From Flavobacteriales bacterium (lineage in GTDB: Bacteria; Bacteroidota; Bacteroidia; Flavobacteriales_D; CAJJDF01): a DNA stretch of 49,030 bases. Below, in pieces: positions 19,667 to 28,038 of the stretch. Under the pieces are notes generated by a model, which saw only the letters and a program-made list of their open reading frames with translations, made no database searches and was not told the DNA's origin. The number at the start of each line of letters is the position of its first letter. The stretch's first letter is position 1. The DNA lies in assembly GCA_018609055.1 (NCBI GenBank), contig JABAYJ010000007.1, positions 187,472 through 236,501 on the forward strand, given 5' to 3'. A program made the position numbers and the translations under genes.

Positions 19667-20146
19667 ATGAAATTATCAGAATTTAAAACACAACTTAACG
19701 AATTAGAAAACCTACACTTTGAATTACCAACTGGAGAAAGAGTTCCAGCTCATTTTCATGTAACTGAAGTAGGACAAATAACAAAGAAATTTATTGATTG
19801 TGGAGGAACAATGAGAAACGAAAGTGTTGTTAACTTCCAGCTTTGGAAAGCAAATGATTACGACCACAGGTTACATCCCGAAAAATTGATGAACATAATA
19901 AATCTATCCGAAAGTAAATTAGGAATAAAAAATGATGAGATAGAGATTGAATACCAAGGTGATACGATTGGAAAGTACGGAGTTAAATTTGAGGAAGGAG
20001 TTTTTAAATTAACTTCTACTCAAACAGATTGCTTAGCAAAGGACGATTGTGGAATTCCTCCTGCAAAAATAAAAGTATCATTAAGTGGTTTAACTGAGAC
20101 TACTGAAGTTTCTAACTCTTGTACTCCTGGTGGAGGCTGTTGTTAA
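19667..20146 (+). CDS. DUF6428 family protein of the arsenic operon
   Basis: A 159-residue soluble protein that starts MKLSEFKTQLNELEN at ATG 19667. It shows the conserved blocks VPAHFHVTEVGQITKKFIDCGG, quoted by its ends VPAHFHVTEVG and KFIDCGG, then DYDHRLHPEKL, IGKYGVKF and TQTDCLAKDDCGIP, and ends in Cys-rich SCTPGGGCC. Proteins of this family sit in Bacteroidota ars operons between arsR and the phosphatase-type reductase; their biochemical role is unknown. The conserved Cys and His residues suggest metalloid binding or thiol exchange, which is inference. Confidence 0.82.
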   Translation: MKLSEFKTQLNELENLHFELPTGERVPAHFHVTEVGQITKKFIDCGGTMRNESVVNFQLWKANDYDHRLHPEKLMNIINLSESKLGIKNDEIEIEYQGDTIGKYGVKFEEGVFKLTSTQTDCLAKDDCGIPPAKIKVSLSGLTETTEVSNSCTPGGGCC

Positions 20147-20155
20147 TCTAGAGCT

Positions 20156-20770
20156 ATGTTTGATTCTATTAAAAATATAATAACAAATTTTGATTACAGT
20201 TCTATTTCTAATGAAAGGAAAGAAGAACTAAATGAATTGGTTAATTATCTTTCATCTAAAATAAAACAAGATGAATATATTAATCTTGTTTTTGTTTGTA
20301 CTCATAATTCTAGAAGAAGTCAATTTTCGCAAGTATGGGCGCATTTAGCTTCTTTGCATTACAAGGTGCCAGTAAATTCATTTTCTCTTGGTACAGAAGT
20401 CACAGAGGCTAATTCAAGAACTATTTCAAGTTTAAAAAGACATGGATTTGTTATCTCGGAAGAAGGTGATGAGAATCCTTTGTTTGGAGTTAAGTTTGAC
20501 GAAGTGAAAAATGAAATTCTATTGTTCTCAAAAGATTTATCTCACTCCTCGCTTCCAACTGAAAACTTTGCAGCAATAATGACATGCTCTCATGCAGATG
20601 AAAATTGCCCTTTTATTCCTAATTGTGATGCTCGAATTCCTTTGAGATACAATGACCCTAAGGCTTTTGACAATACTGAGTTAGAAAAACAAAAGTATGA
20701 CGAAAGATCCATAGAAATAGGAACAGAGTTATTTTATATTTTCTCACTTTTAAAAGATACTAATGCTTAA
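20156..20770 (+). CDS. Low-molecular-weight phosphatase-type arsenate reductase
   Basis: A 204-residue protein of the LMW protein-tyrosine phosphatase/ArsC fold. After an N-terminal helical extension (about 40 residues) comes the P-loop VFVCTHNSRRSQFSQ with the CX5R motif C48-R54. Later Cys residues in MTCSHADENCPFIPNCD could complete the thiol relay used by thioredoxin-linked ArsC enzymes. The Asp loop is RYNDPKAFD. The context after arsR indicates reduction of As(V) to As(III). A true protein phosphatase is the alternative. The stop overlaps the aquaporin start by 8 nt. Confidence 0.8.
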   Translation: MFDSIKNIITNFDYSSISNERKEELNELVNYLSSKIKQDEYINLVFVCTHNSRRSQFSQVWAHLASLHYKVPVNSFSLGTEVTEANSRTISSLKRHGFVISEEGDENPLFGVKFDEVKNEILLFSKDLSHSSLPTENFAAIMTCSHADENCPFIPNCDARIPLRYNDPKAFDNTELEKQKYDERSIEIGTELFYIFSLLKDTNA

Positions 20771-21536
20771 GCAATCTTTAGGAGAATTAATTGGTACGTT
20801 TATTTTGGTGTTTATTGGTTGTAGCTCAGTGGCTATTTCTACTCTTGGTATAGGATTATCTAGTTTATTAGAAGTTGCAATAATCTGGGGGATTGGAGTG
20901 GCTCTGGCAATTTACTCTGTTAGGAAATTTTGTCCTGCTCATCTTAATCCAGCTGTTAGTTTATCCTTGTATTTAGAAAAAAAAATATGCGCTACTACTC
21001 TACTCTCTTTTATTCTATTTCAATTTATGGGAGCTGTTATAGCTGGTCTTTTAGTTTTCATACTTTTTAATTCTCAACTCATAGAGTTCGAACATGCAAA
21101 TGGAATTATTAGGGGAACAATAAATTCTAGAGAATCTGCGAGGATGTTTGGTGAATACTTTAAAACAGGAAATTGGTATGGGAAATATGGTGACTTGGTA
21201 AATGCAATGTATGCTGAAGCCAAAGGTACTTTTGTATTAGTTTTTGTTATACTGATTATTGGTAAAACGCGAAGGAAAATAGGAAATATTGCTCCATTAT
21301 TAATTGGATTAACTATTACATTATTAATACTTTGGATTGCACCAGATACTCAAGGAGGTTTTAATCCCGCTCGTGATTTCGGACCAAGATTAGTTGCTTA
21401 TTTTGGTGGCTGGAAAGATGCAGCTTTTCCACCCATTCCTTATAGTTTTTTCACTGTTTATATACTTGCACCCTTTATTGGAGGGACTTTAGCATCATTA
21501 ATTTTTAACTTATATAGAAGATATTCTAAAAATTAA
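20763..21536 (+). CDS. aqpS: Aquaglyceroporin (MIP family), probable arsenite channel
   Basis: A 257-residue MIP channel with six TM helices and two NPA boxes: HLNPAVSL (NPA at 62-64) and GFNPARDFGPR (NPA at 201-203, with R204 of the selectivity filter). NPARDFGPR is the GlpF-subfamily form, which passes small uncharged solutes such as glycerol and As(OH)3. In Sinorhizobium meliloti the ars-operon channel AqpS lets As(III) made by ArsC leave the cell down its gradient. The same layout here, with no ACR3/ArsB pump in the operon, supports that role. Translationally coupled to the reductase by an 8-nt overlap. The symbol is by analogy. Confidence 0.83.
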   Translation: MLKQSLGELIGTFILVFIGCSSVAISTLGIGLSSLLEVAIIWGIGVALAIYSVRKFCPAHLNPAVSLSLYLEKKICATTLLSFILFQFMGAVIAGLLVFILFNSQLIEFEHANGIIRGTINSRESARMFGEYFKTGNWYGKYGDLVNAMYAEAKGTFVLVFVILIIGKTRRKIGNIAPLLIGLTITLLILWIAPDTQGGFNPARDFGPRLVAYFGGWKDAAFPPIPYSFFTVYILAPFIGGTLASLIFNLYRRYSKN

Positions 21537-21543
21537 CCCAAAA

Positions 21544-21573
21544 AAAAAGACCTTCTTTTCAGAAAGTCTTTTT
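21544..21573 (+). terminator. Terminator of the arsenic operon
   Basis: AAAAAGAC/GTCTTTTT and TTCT/AGAA form a stem with a single mismatch and loop TTTC, immediately after the aquaporin stop and followed by T5. Confidence 0.75.
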
Positions 21574-21579
21574 AAAATT

Positions 21580-21675
21580 AAGGGTCAAACTGTGGGCTTG
21601 GGTCGAACTCGGACGCATCCCTTGTAGAACGGGACTTTGAACGAATTCTGCATGTTGCAAACAACCCTTTTTTGT
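21580..21675 (+). other. GC-richer non-coding segment with bracketing repeat and T-run, identity unknown
   Basis: About 95 nt between the arsenic terminator and the copper promoter, clearly richer in G+C than its surroundings. AAGGGT (21580-21585) pairs with ACCCTT (21664-21669), followed by a T run, which resembles an RNA with a terminator stem. Internal short repeats include TCCC/GGGA (around 21618 and 21630), a GAATTC palindrome and TGCA/TGCA. No ORF of note. I could not assign it to any RNA family; a small RNA or the remnant of an insertion site are both possible. Confidence 0.35.
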
Positions 21676-21729
21676 AAAGAAGTTAAAAGATATAGTTTTA
21701 AGAGTAAATGATTAATATCATATTAACTC

Positions 21730-21761
21730 TTTTCATAAGAGCAATTTAAATTGTAACTTTG
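21730..21761 (+). promoter_or_regulatory. Promoter of the copper/silver operon
   Basis: TTTT (21730-21733; three of four bases match the -33 TTTG), 20-nt spacer, TAACTTTG (21754-21761; exact TAnnTTTG). The start would lie about 15 nt before the ATG at 21783. An imperfect palindrome, AAGAGT (21700-21705) with ACTCTT (21726-21731) and partial symmetry between, covers the -33 region and is a candidate operator. Confidence 0.6.
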
Positions 21762-21782
21762 CGTTAAAGGTTATTGATTATA

Positions 21783-22250
21783 ATGAATACTAAATTTTCA
21801 TACAGAGCACTTGCCATGTTTATGGCTTTTTTGATGTTTTCTTCATCAATAGGCTTTTCTATGGATATTCATTATTGTGGAGATGAATTAAAAAGCTTTA
21901 GTTTTTTTGGAGATGCAGAAGCTTGTGAGATGATGCAACCAAAACAAGAAAAGAAATCTGATCATTCTTGTTGTGAAGCTCCTAAAAAAGAAATTAAAAG
22001 CTGTAATAATAGAGAAACTGCTAAAGGAAAGTGTTGCCACAATGAGAGTTTAGTTATAGATAATGGTGGCGAATTAGAAACTTCTGATTTTTCATTAGAA
22101 CAATTTCAACAAGTTTTAGTAGCTGTTATAGTTCTATTTCCTAATATTGATCTTTTTAAACCAGCTAGTAAGCAAGTAAATTATGCTTATTACAATCCAC
22201 CTCCAATTATAAAGGATATTTCTATCCTACACCAAGTATTCCGTATTTGA
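21783..22250 (+). CDS. HYC_CC_PP family protein, metal-efflux accessory
   Basis: A 155-residue exported or membrane-anchored protein. It starts at ATG 21783, has an N-terminal hydrophobic segment (LAMFMAFLMFSSSIGFSM), then the family hallmarks DIHYCGDELKSFSFFG, two CC pairs (HSCCEAP and GKCCHNE), a further C-terminal hydrophobic stretch (VLVAVIVLFP) and the terminal YNPPPIIKDI. Bacteroidota proteins of this type commonly precede copper or cobalt-zinc-cadmium efflux genes. The Cys and His residues suggest metal binding, but no biochemical role is established. First gene of the cus operon. Confidence 0.8.
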   Translation: MNTKFSYRALAMFMAFLMFSSSIGFSMDIHYCGDELKSFSFFGDAEACEMMQPKQEKKSDHSCCEAPKKEIKSCNNRETAKGKCCHNESLVIDNGGELETSDFSLEQFQQVLVAVIVLFPNIDLFKPASKQVNYAYYNPPPIIKDISILHQVFRI

Positions 22251-22267
22251 TTTTATTTTTTTGATGA

Positions 22268-22295
22268 TTACCCTTCGCATTGTGTGTAAGGGCTA
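22268..22295 (+). other. Intercistronic hairpin before the CusA-type gene
   Basis: CCCTT (22271-22275) pairs with AAGGG (22288-22292), and the flanking TTA/TAA extends the stem across a one-base bulge. It sits between two genes of one operon, without a T-run, so it may affect mRNA stability or translation rather than terminate transcription. Confidence 0.35.
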
Positions 22296-22323
22296 ACTGT
22301 GTTTGTCAAAAAATAATTTAAAG

Positions 22324-25300
22324 ATGTTAAATAATATTATCAAGTTTTTCCTTGATAACAAACTTGTAGCATGGTTAATGTTAGGTTTGTTTGTCATTTG
22401 GGGGTTAGTAACCGCTCCATTCAATTTTGAATCAGATTGGTTACCAAGAGATCCCGTAGCAGTTGATGCTATCCCAGATATTGGAGAAAATCAACAAATT
22501 GTATTTACCAAATGGATGGGGCGTTCTCCACAAGATGTAGAGGATCAAATTACCTATCCGCTTACTTCCTCCCTACTCGGCATACCGGGTGTTAAAAGTG
22601 TGAGAAGTAATTCAATGTTTGGGTTTTCTAGTGTTTACTTAATCTTTGATGAGGATGTAGAGTTCTATTGGAGTCGGAGCAGAATTTTAGAAAAATTAAA
22701 CTCCTTACCTACCAATCTACTTCCAGATGGAGTTCAGCCTACACTTGGTCCAGACGCAACTGCTTTAGGTCAAATATATTGGTACACGCTTGAAGGAAGA
22801 GATAAAGAAGGTAATACAACTGGCGGGTGGGATTTACAAGAATTACGTACTATACAAGATTTTTATGTTAAGAATGCCTTGCAATCATCAGGAGGTGTTT
22901 CAGAAGTTGCATCCATAGGTGGATTTGTAAAAGAATACCAAGTAGATGTAAATCCTGATAAGATGAAAGCTTATGGTATAACCCTTAATCAGGTTATGAA
23001 AGCGACCAAAGAAAGTAATCTTGATATTGGTGCTCAAACGCTTGAAATTAATATGGCTGAATACTTTGTAAGAGGTTTAGGTTATGTAAAATCTATTGAA
23101 GACATAGAGCAAAGTGTTGTTAAAGTAACTGATAATGTTCCCATTCGAATTAAAGATATTGCGGTTGTTCATCTTGGTCCTGCAACAAGAAGAGGAATAC
23201 TTGATAAAGGTGGTGCTCCTGCTGTGGGAGGTGTTGTTGTAGCTAGATATGGCTCAAACCCTCTTGAAATTATTAATAATGTAAAAAATAAAATTGAAGA
23301 ACTGAAAGGAGGATTACCTAGTAAAACATTAGCTGACGGAACAGTTTCTCAAGTTACTATTGTTCCTTTTTATGACAGAACTCAATTAATAAATGAAACC
23401 ATAGGTACATTAGAAGAAGCATTAACCTTAGAGGTTTTAATTACCATTATTGTGGTTATTCTAATGCTTTTGAATTTAAAATCATCTTTACTTATTTCTG
23501 CTTCATTACCAGTTGCAGTATTAATGTGTTTCATTGCCATGAAATACTTTGGTATTGACGCTAATATTGTAGCACTATCAGGTATAGCTATTGCAGTTGG
23601 AACAATGGTAGACATGGGAATTGTACTCACAGAAAGTATGATTACCCAAATGAAAATTGCACCTGAAGATCAACCCCTTCAAAAAACTATATATATTGCT
23701 ACTGTTGATGTTGCTTCTGCCGTAATAACAGCTGTTGCTACTACTATTGTAAGTTTCTTGCCTGTTTTCACTATGCAAGCTTCAGAAGGAAAACTATTTA
23801 GACCTTTGGCTTATACAAAATCGTTTGCTCTTATTGCTTCTATTATATTAGCAATTACTGTAATTCCTGCCTTAGCAGTTCAACTATTCAAGTTTAAAAG
23901 CAAAGGAAAAACATCAAGCTATTTTAGTAATGGAGGATTAGTATTATTTTCAATTGCTCTTCTATTTACATCTTATTCTTTCTTTGGATTTTTTGGTTTA
24001 GTTGTAGGTATTGGAGGAATAATAAACAGTTATTACAAAGACAAAAAAACAGAGAAATGGATTATAAGGTTTGATTACATTAGAAACATTACCTATGCCC
24101 TACTCGTGGCTTGGCTATTGGCAAAAACATGGATGCCATTGGGAGTATTAAAAAGTGAATTAACAAACTTCATTTTTGTCATTCTAATTATAGGACTACT
24201 TATTAGTTTTTTCTACGTGATAATACATTTTTATGAAAAAATCCTAAGATTTTTAATTGCCATTAAATATGTTTTCATTGGATTATTAATAACACTATTA
24301 ATAGGTGGTTTTTATGTGTTTAAGAATACTGGACAAGAATTTATGCCATCTTTAAATGAAGGGTCTTTCTTACTAATGCCTACATCAATGCCTCACTCTG
24401 GAATGGAGATGAATGAAACTAATCTAAGATTATTAGATATGTCCGTTTCATCAATACCAGAAGTTGAAATGGTTGTTGGAAAGGCAGGTAGAATCGAAAG
24501 TTCTTTAGACCCTGCTCCTATGAGTATGTATGAAAATATAATCTCTTACAAATCTGAATACAAATTAGATAAAGATGGACATAGAGTTCGTTTTAAAGTG
24601 GATAAAAAAGGTGTGTTTGTGATGGATGAGAATGGAGATTTAATACCTGACGATAATGGTAATTATTTCAGACAATGGAGAGACCATATTAAATCTCCAG
24701 ACGATATATGGACAGAGATAGTAAATGCCACTAAAATACCTTCGCTAACTTCTGCTCCAAAATTACAACCAATAGAAACTCGTTTGGTAATGTTACAAAC
24801 AGGCATGAGAGCTCCAATGGGTATTAAAGTAAAAGGGACAGATTTAAAAACGATAGAAGCTTTCGGGTTAGAGTTAGATATGTTTTTAAAGGAAGTTAAA
24901 GGTGTTAAATCTTCTGCTGTATTTGCTGAACGAATTGTCGGTAAACCATACATGATGCTTGATATTAAAAGAGATATTATCAGCAAATATGGATTATCTG
25001 TTGTAGATGTTCAAAATCAAATACAGACCGCAATTGGAGGAATGGTAATGACCTCTACTGTTGAAGGAAGAGAAAGATATGGCATTAGATTACGTTACCC
25101 TTTAGAATTAAGAAATGATCCTGAAAAAATTAAAGCTATATCAATTGCTACACCTACTGGGACACAAGTTCCTCTTGGAGATTTAATTGAGTTAAAATAT
25201 GAACAAGGTCCACAATCTATAAAAAGTGAAGATGGCTTTTTAATTGGTTATGTTTTATTTGACAAAGAAGATGGATTTTCCGAAGTAGAATTAGTTAAAG

Positions 25301-26022
25301 ATGCTCAAGCTTATTTTGATAAAAAAACAAGTGAAGGAGTATTAAATGTACCAACTGGTATTACTTATAAGTTTGCAGGTAACTATGAACAACAAGTAAG
25401 AGCTAATAAACGATTAGGTATAGTAATACCAATTGCTTTAGTTCTAATTTTTCTAATCCTTTATTTTCAGTTTAAATCTGTAATTACTTCTCTCTTTGTT
25501 TTTTCTGGTGTATTTGTAGCCTTTTCAGGAGGATTCATTATGATTTGGTTATATGGTCAAGATTGGTTTTTGAATTTTGATTTGTTTGGAACTAATATGA
25601 GGGATTTGTTTCAAGTGCAACATATTAATTTAAGTGTTGCGGTTTGGGTTGGGTTTTTAGCTCTTTTCGGTATTGCAACTGATGATGGCGTTTTGGTTGC
25701 TACTTTCCTTAAAGACAGTTTTAAATCAAATAAACCAAACTCTATTGCCGAAATAAAAGATGCTGTTGTTGAGGGAGGCTTACGAAGAGTAAAACCTGCA
25801 ATGATGACAACTGCTACTACGATTCTAGCCCTGTTACCAATTCTAACTTCTACAGGTAAAGGATCAGATATTATGCTACCAATGGCAATACCCTCATTTG
25901 GAGGGATGGTATTAAACATTATAACCATGTTTACCGTGCCTGTTCTCTATTTTGTATGGCAAGAAACAAGGTTTAAATGGGGATTATATAAGTCACAAAA
26001 AGAATCAATTAAAATTAAATAA
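22324..26022 (+). CDS. cusA: CusA-type heavy-metal RND efflux pump (Cu/Ag)
   Basis: Inner-membrane proton-driven pump of a tripartite efflux system. I start at ATG 22324 (1232 residues); an in-frame TTG 7 codons upstream adds nothing recognisable. TM4 has the CusA-type form AVGTMVDMGIVLTES (about 424-438), unlike the DFGxxVDGAV form of Zn/Co pumps. Met-rich segments LLMPTSMPHSGMEMNE and MLQTGMRAPMGIKV fit Cu(I)/Ag(I) relay. TM10-12 region contains FGIATDDGVLVATFLKD. It is about 185 residues longer than E. coli CusA, with an insertion of about four extra membrane helices between TM6 and TM7 and a charged insert (DKDGHRVRFKVDKKG). Followed by its outer-membrane channel after 1 nt. Confidence 0.93.
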   Translation: MLNNIIKFFLDNKLVAWLMLGLFVIWGLVTAPFNFESDWLPRDPVAVDAIPDIGENQQIVFTKWMGRSPQDVEDQITYPLTSSLLGIPGVKSVRSNSMFGFSSVYLIFDEDVEFYWSRSRILEKLNSLPTNLLPDGVQPTLGPDATALGQIYWYTLEGRDKEGNTTGGWDLQELRTIQDFYVKNALQSSGGVSEVASIGGFVKEYQVDVNPDKMKAYGITLNQVMKATKESNLDIGAQTLEINMAEYFVRGLGYVKSIEDIEQSVVKVTDNVPIRIKDIAVVHLGPATRRGILDKGGAPAVGGVVVARYGSNPLEIINNVKNKIEELKGGLPSKTLADGTVSQVTIVPFYDRTQLINETIGTLEEALTLEVLITIIVVILMLLNLKSSLLISASLPVAVLMCFIAMKYFGIDANIVALSGIAIAVGTMVDMGIVLTESMITQMKIAPEDQPLQKTIYIATVDVASAVITAVATTIVSFLPVFTMQASEGKLFRPLAYTKSFALIASIILAITVIPALAVQLFKFKSKGKTSSYFSNGGLVLFSIALLFTSYSFFGFFGLVVGIGGIINSYYKDKKTEKWIIRFDYIRNITYALLVAWLLAKTWMPLGVLKSELTNFIFVILIIGLLISFFYVIIHFYEKILRFLIAIKYVFIGLLITLLIGGFYVFKNTGQEFMPSLNEGSFLLMPTSMPHSGMEMNETNLRLLDMSVSSIPEVEMVVGKAGRIESSLDPAPMSMYENIISYKSEYKLDKDGHRVRFKVDKKGVFVMDENGDLIPDDNGNYFRQWRDHIKSPDDIWTEIVNATKIPSLTSAPKLQPIETRLVMLQTGMRAPMGIKVKGTDLKTIEAFGLELDMFLKEVKGVKSSAVFAERIVGKPYMMLDIKRDIISKYGLSVVDVQNQIQTAIGGMVMTSTVEGRERYGIRLRYPLELRNDPEKIKAISIATPTGTQVPLGDLIELKYEQGPQSIKSEDGFLIGYVLFDKEDGFSEVELVKDAQAYFDKKTSEGVLNVPTGITYKFAGNYEQQVRANKRLGIVIPIALVLIFLILYFQFKSVITSLFVFSGVFVAFSGGFIMIWLYGQDWFLNFDLFGTNMRDLFQVQHINLSVAVWVGFLALFGIATDDGVLVATFLKDSFKSNKPNSIAEIKDAVVEGGLRRVKPAMMTTATTILALLPILTSTGKGSDIMLPMAIPSFGGMVLNIITMFTVPVLYFVWQETRFKWGLYKSQKESIKIK

Positions 26023-26023
26023 G

Positions 26024-27265
26024 ATGAAAATAATTAAAAACATATTCTTATTCAGCATTCTCTTGTCATTGAGTATTAAGTCAGTTAATGCTCAATCATT
26101 AGATTCACTGCTACAATTGGTTGTAGATAACAACACACAATTAAAATCTATTGAATTAGAGTATCAATCAGTATTAGAAAAGAAAAATCAGGTAAACCAA
26201 TTACCAAATCCTCAGTTAGGAGTTGGAATTCCTACATTGAGACCTGAAACTAGATTAGGACCACAAATGCTAATGGTTAGTGCTTCTCAACTATTTCCTT
26301 GGTTTGGTACTTTAAAATCTAAAGAAGAGGTAGTTATTTCTATGTCCAAAGCTAAGTATGAACAAATATCAATTGTGAAATTAGATTTGTTTTACCAAGT
26401 AAAAAGTGCCTATTATCAATTGTACTTTTTAGAACAAAAACAAGCTATTATAAAGGATAATATCAAGCTATTTGAATCTTTAGAAAGCATCTCGTTAGCA
26501 AAAGTAGAAAGCGGACAAGTAACTTTAGCAGATGTATTAAGAGTTCAAACTAAACTTCAATCATTGAGACAACAACTCTTAATGATTGAGAATCAAAAAT
26601 TAGTGTTTGAGTCTAATATCAATGAATTAACTAAACAACCTACAAGTACGAAAATACAATTAGAAGATAGTTTAGTTCTTTCTGTTTTAGAATATGATTT
26701 AGCAACTTTCAAAAGTAAAATTGAGAACAATCATCCATTAATAGCTCAAGTTAATTATCAAATAGAACAGTCTAATAATTCAATTGCTGTAAACAGTAAC
26801 ATGAACAAACCTACTCTTGGACTAGGTTTAGATTACAGTTTGGTGGGACAAAGAACAGATGCAAATCCTATGAATAATGGCAGAGATATTCTTGTTCCAA
26901 AAGTAATGCTGTCAATCCCTATTTATAGGAAATCGTACCAAGCAAAAATCGAAGAAGAGAAACTAATTCAACAATCACTAGAAGTAAAAAAGGAAACAAT
27001 AACCGATAAAATGATAAACCTATTAATTAATTATAAAGCAGATTATGATAATGGATTATTAGAAATTAGTTTATACCAAAATCAAACCAGTACCATGCAA
27101 ATGGCTTATGATGTTTTACTATCTGAATATAGTTCTTCGGGCAAAGGATTTGAAGAATTATTAATGGTACAAAATCAATTACTAGAGTTTGATTTGGGTA
27201 TTTATCAAGCCGAATTAAAAGCCAATATCGCTCAGGCTAATATAGAGCGAATTACTAAATTTTAA
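26024..27265 (+). CDS. TolC-family outer-membrane channel (CusC-like)
   Basis: A 413-residue outer-membrane efflux protein. The ATG at 26024 starts one nt after the CusA stop and gives a clean signal peptide ending KSVNAQ. The frame is open farther upstream but overlaps cusA coding sequence. Two internal homologous halves of long helices and short strands are visible (QVKSAYYQLYFLEQKQAI; DVLRVQTKLQSLRQQLL; LGLGLDYSLVGQR), typical of OEP domains. It forms the outer-membrane exit duct for the CusA/CusB pump. Confidence 0.9.
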   Translation: MKIIKNIFLFSILLSLSIKSVNAQSLDSLLQLVVDNNTQLKSIELEYQSVLEKKNQVNQLPNPQLGVGIPTLRPETRLGPQMLMVSASQLFPWFGTLKSKEEVVISMSKAKYEQISIVKLDLFYQVKSAYYQLYFLEQKQAIIKDNIKLFESLESISLAKVESGQVTLADVLRVQTKLQSLRQQLLMIENQKLVFESNINELTKQPTSTKIQLEDSLVLSVLEYDLATFKSKIENNHPLIAQVNYQIEQSNNSIAVNSNMNKPTLGLGLDYSLVGQRTDANPMNNGRDILVPKVMLSIPIYRKSYQAKIEEEKLIQQSLEVKKETITDKMINLLINYKADYDNGLLEISLYQNQTSTMQMAYDVLLSEYSSSGKGFEELLMVQNQLLEFDLGIYQAELKANIAQANIERITKF

Positions 27266-27278
27266 GCCCATAATGGGC
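27266..27278 (+). other. Intercistronic GCCCATAATGGGC palindrome
   Basis: A 6-bp-arm palindrome directly after the TolC-family stop. The sequence TAAGCCCATAATGGGC is nearly repeated after another stop codon at 45542-45557 (TAAGCTCATAATGGGT). Confidence 0.5.
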
Positions 27279-27308
27279 ATTAATTGTTAATTTGAAAATT
27301 ATAAAGAA

Positions 27309-28025
27309 ATGAAACATACATATAACATATCAGGGATGACCTGTAATGGCTGTAAAGCATCAGTCGAAAAATACATTAGTTCAATAGATAATGTTCTAGC
27401 TGTTGATGTAAACTTAGAAGAAAGAGAAGCAGTAATATCAATGAGCCAACATATTCCTTTATCAATTTTAAAGGATTCTTTACCTGAAAAATATAGTATA
27501 GAAGAAAAGGTAAATAATACAGTATTAACCGATTTTGAAATGGAGGCTGAAAAATCTAAACTTCAACAATTAAAACCCTTATTAATAATCTTATTATACA
27601 TAACCATTTCTAGTAATTTAATTCATCATAAAAACTGGATGCTAGAAGAAGTAATGCTAGATTTTATGGGATTATTCTATGTCGTATTTAGTTTCTTTAA
27701 AATGTTAGATCTAAAAGGCTTTCCTGATTCATTTAGAATGTATGATCCTTTAGCAAAAAAAGTTCCTATTTATGCAACAGTTTATCCATTTATAGAAACA
27801 GCTTTAGGTTTAATGTTTTTATTGAGGTTTGAAATTAAAACTGCATTAATTGTAACTCTTATTATTCTTGGCATAACTACAATAGGAGTAACAAAAACAT
27901 TGTTAGATAAAAAAGCAATTAGATGTGCTTGTTTAGGAACTGCTTTAAAATTACCAATGACCGAAGCTACATTTATCGAAAACGCTATTATGATTGTAAT
28001 GGCTTTAACCATGCTAATTTTATAA
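27309..28025 (+). CDS. HMA domain fused to a MauE/DoxX-like membrane protein
   Basis: A 238-residue protein. Residues 1-70 form a heavy-metal-associated domain with the metal motif GMTCNGC (CxxC), as in copper chaperones. After a linker, four TM helices follow (LLIILLYITISSNLI, MGLFYVVFSFFKML, TALGLMFLLRF, ALIVTLIILGITTIG) with IRCACLGTALKLP near the C-terminus, the Cys pair typical of MauE-like redox membrane proteins. The fusion would place a copper-binding chaperone on a membrane thiol-redox unit; a role in metal handover or reduction is inferred from its place inside the cus operon. Confidence 0.8.
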   Translation: MKHTYNISGMTCNGCKASVEKYISSIDNVLAVDVNLEEREAVISMSQHIPLSILKDSLPEKYSIEEKVNNTVLTDFEMEAEKSKLQQLKPLLIILLYITISSNLIHHKNWMLEEVMLDFMGLFYVVFSFFKMLDLKGFPDSFRMYDPLAKKVPIYATVYPFIETALGLMFLLRFEIKTALIVTLIILGITTIGVTKTLLDKKAIRCACLGTALKLPMTEATFIENAIMIVMALTMLIL

Positions 28026-28038
28026 AAAAAATAAGATA

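Noticed and set aside
21595..21650. tRNA or tRNA fragment in the arsenic-copper gap
   Set aside because: A TTCGA-like loop is present but no 5-bp T stem, anticodon arm or acceptor stem can be formed on either strand.
22303..22323. TTG start for the CusA-type protein
   Set aside because: Seven added residues have no feature, and ATG at 22324 directly precedes the first membrane helix segment.
25952..26023. Longer start for the TolC-family protein
   Set aside because: It overlaps the end of the cusA gene and would bury the signal peptide that starts at ATG 26024.
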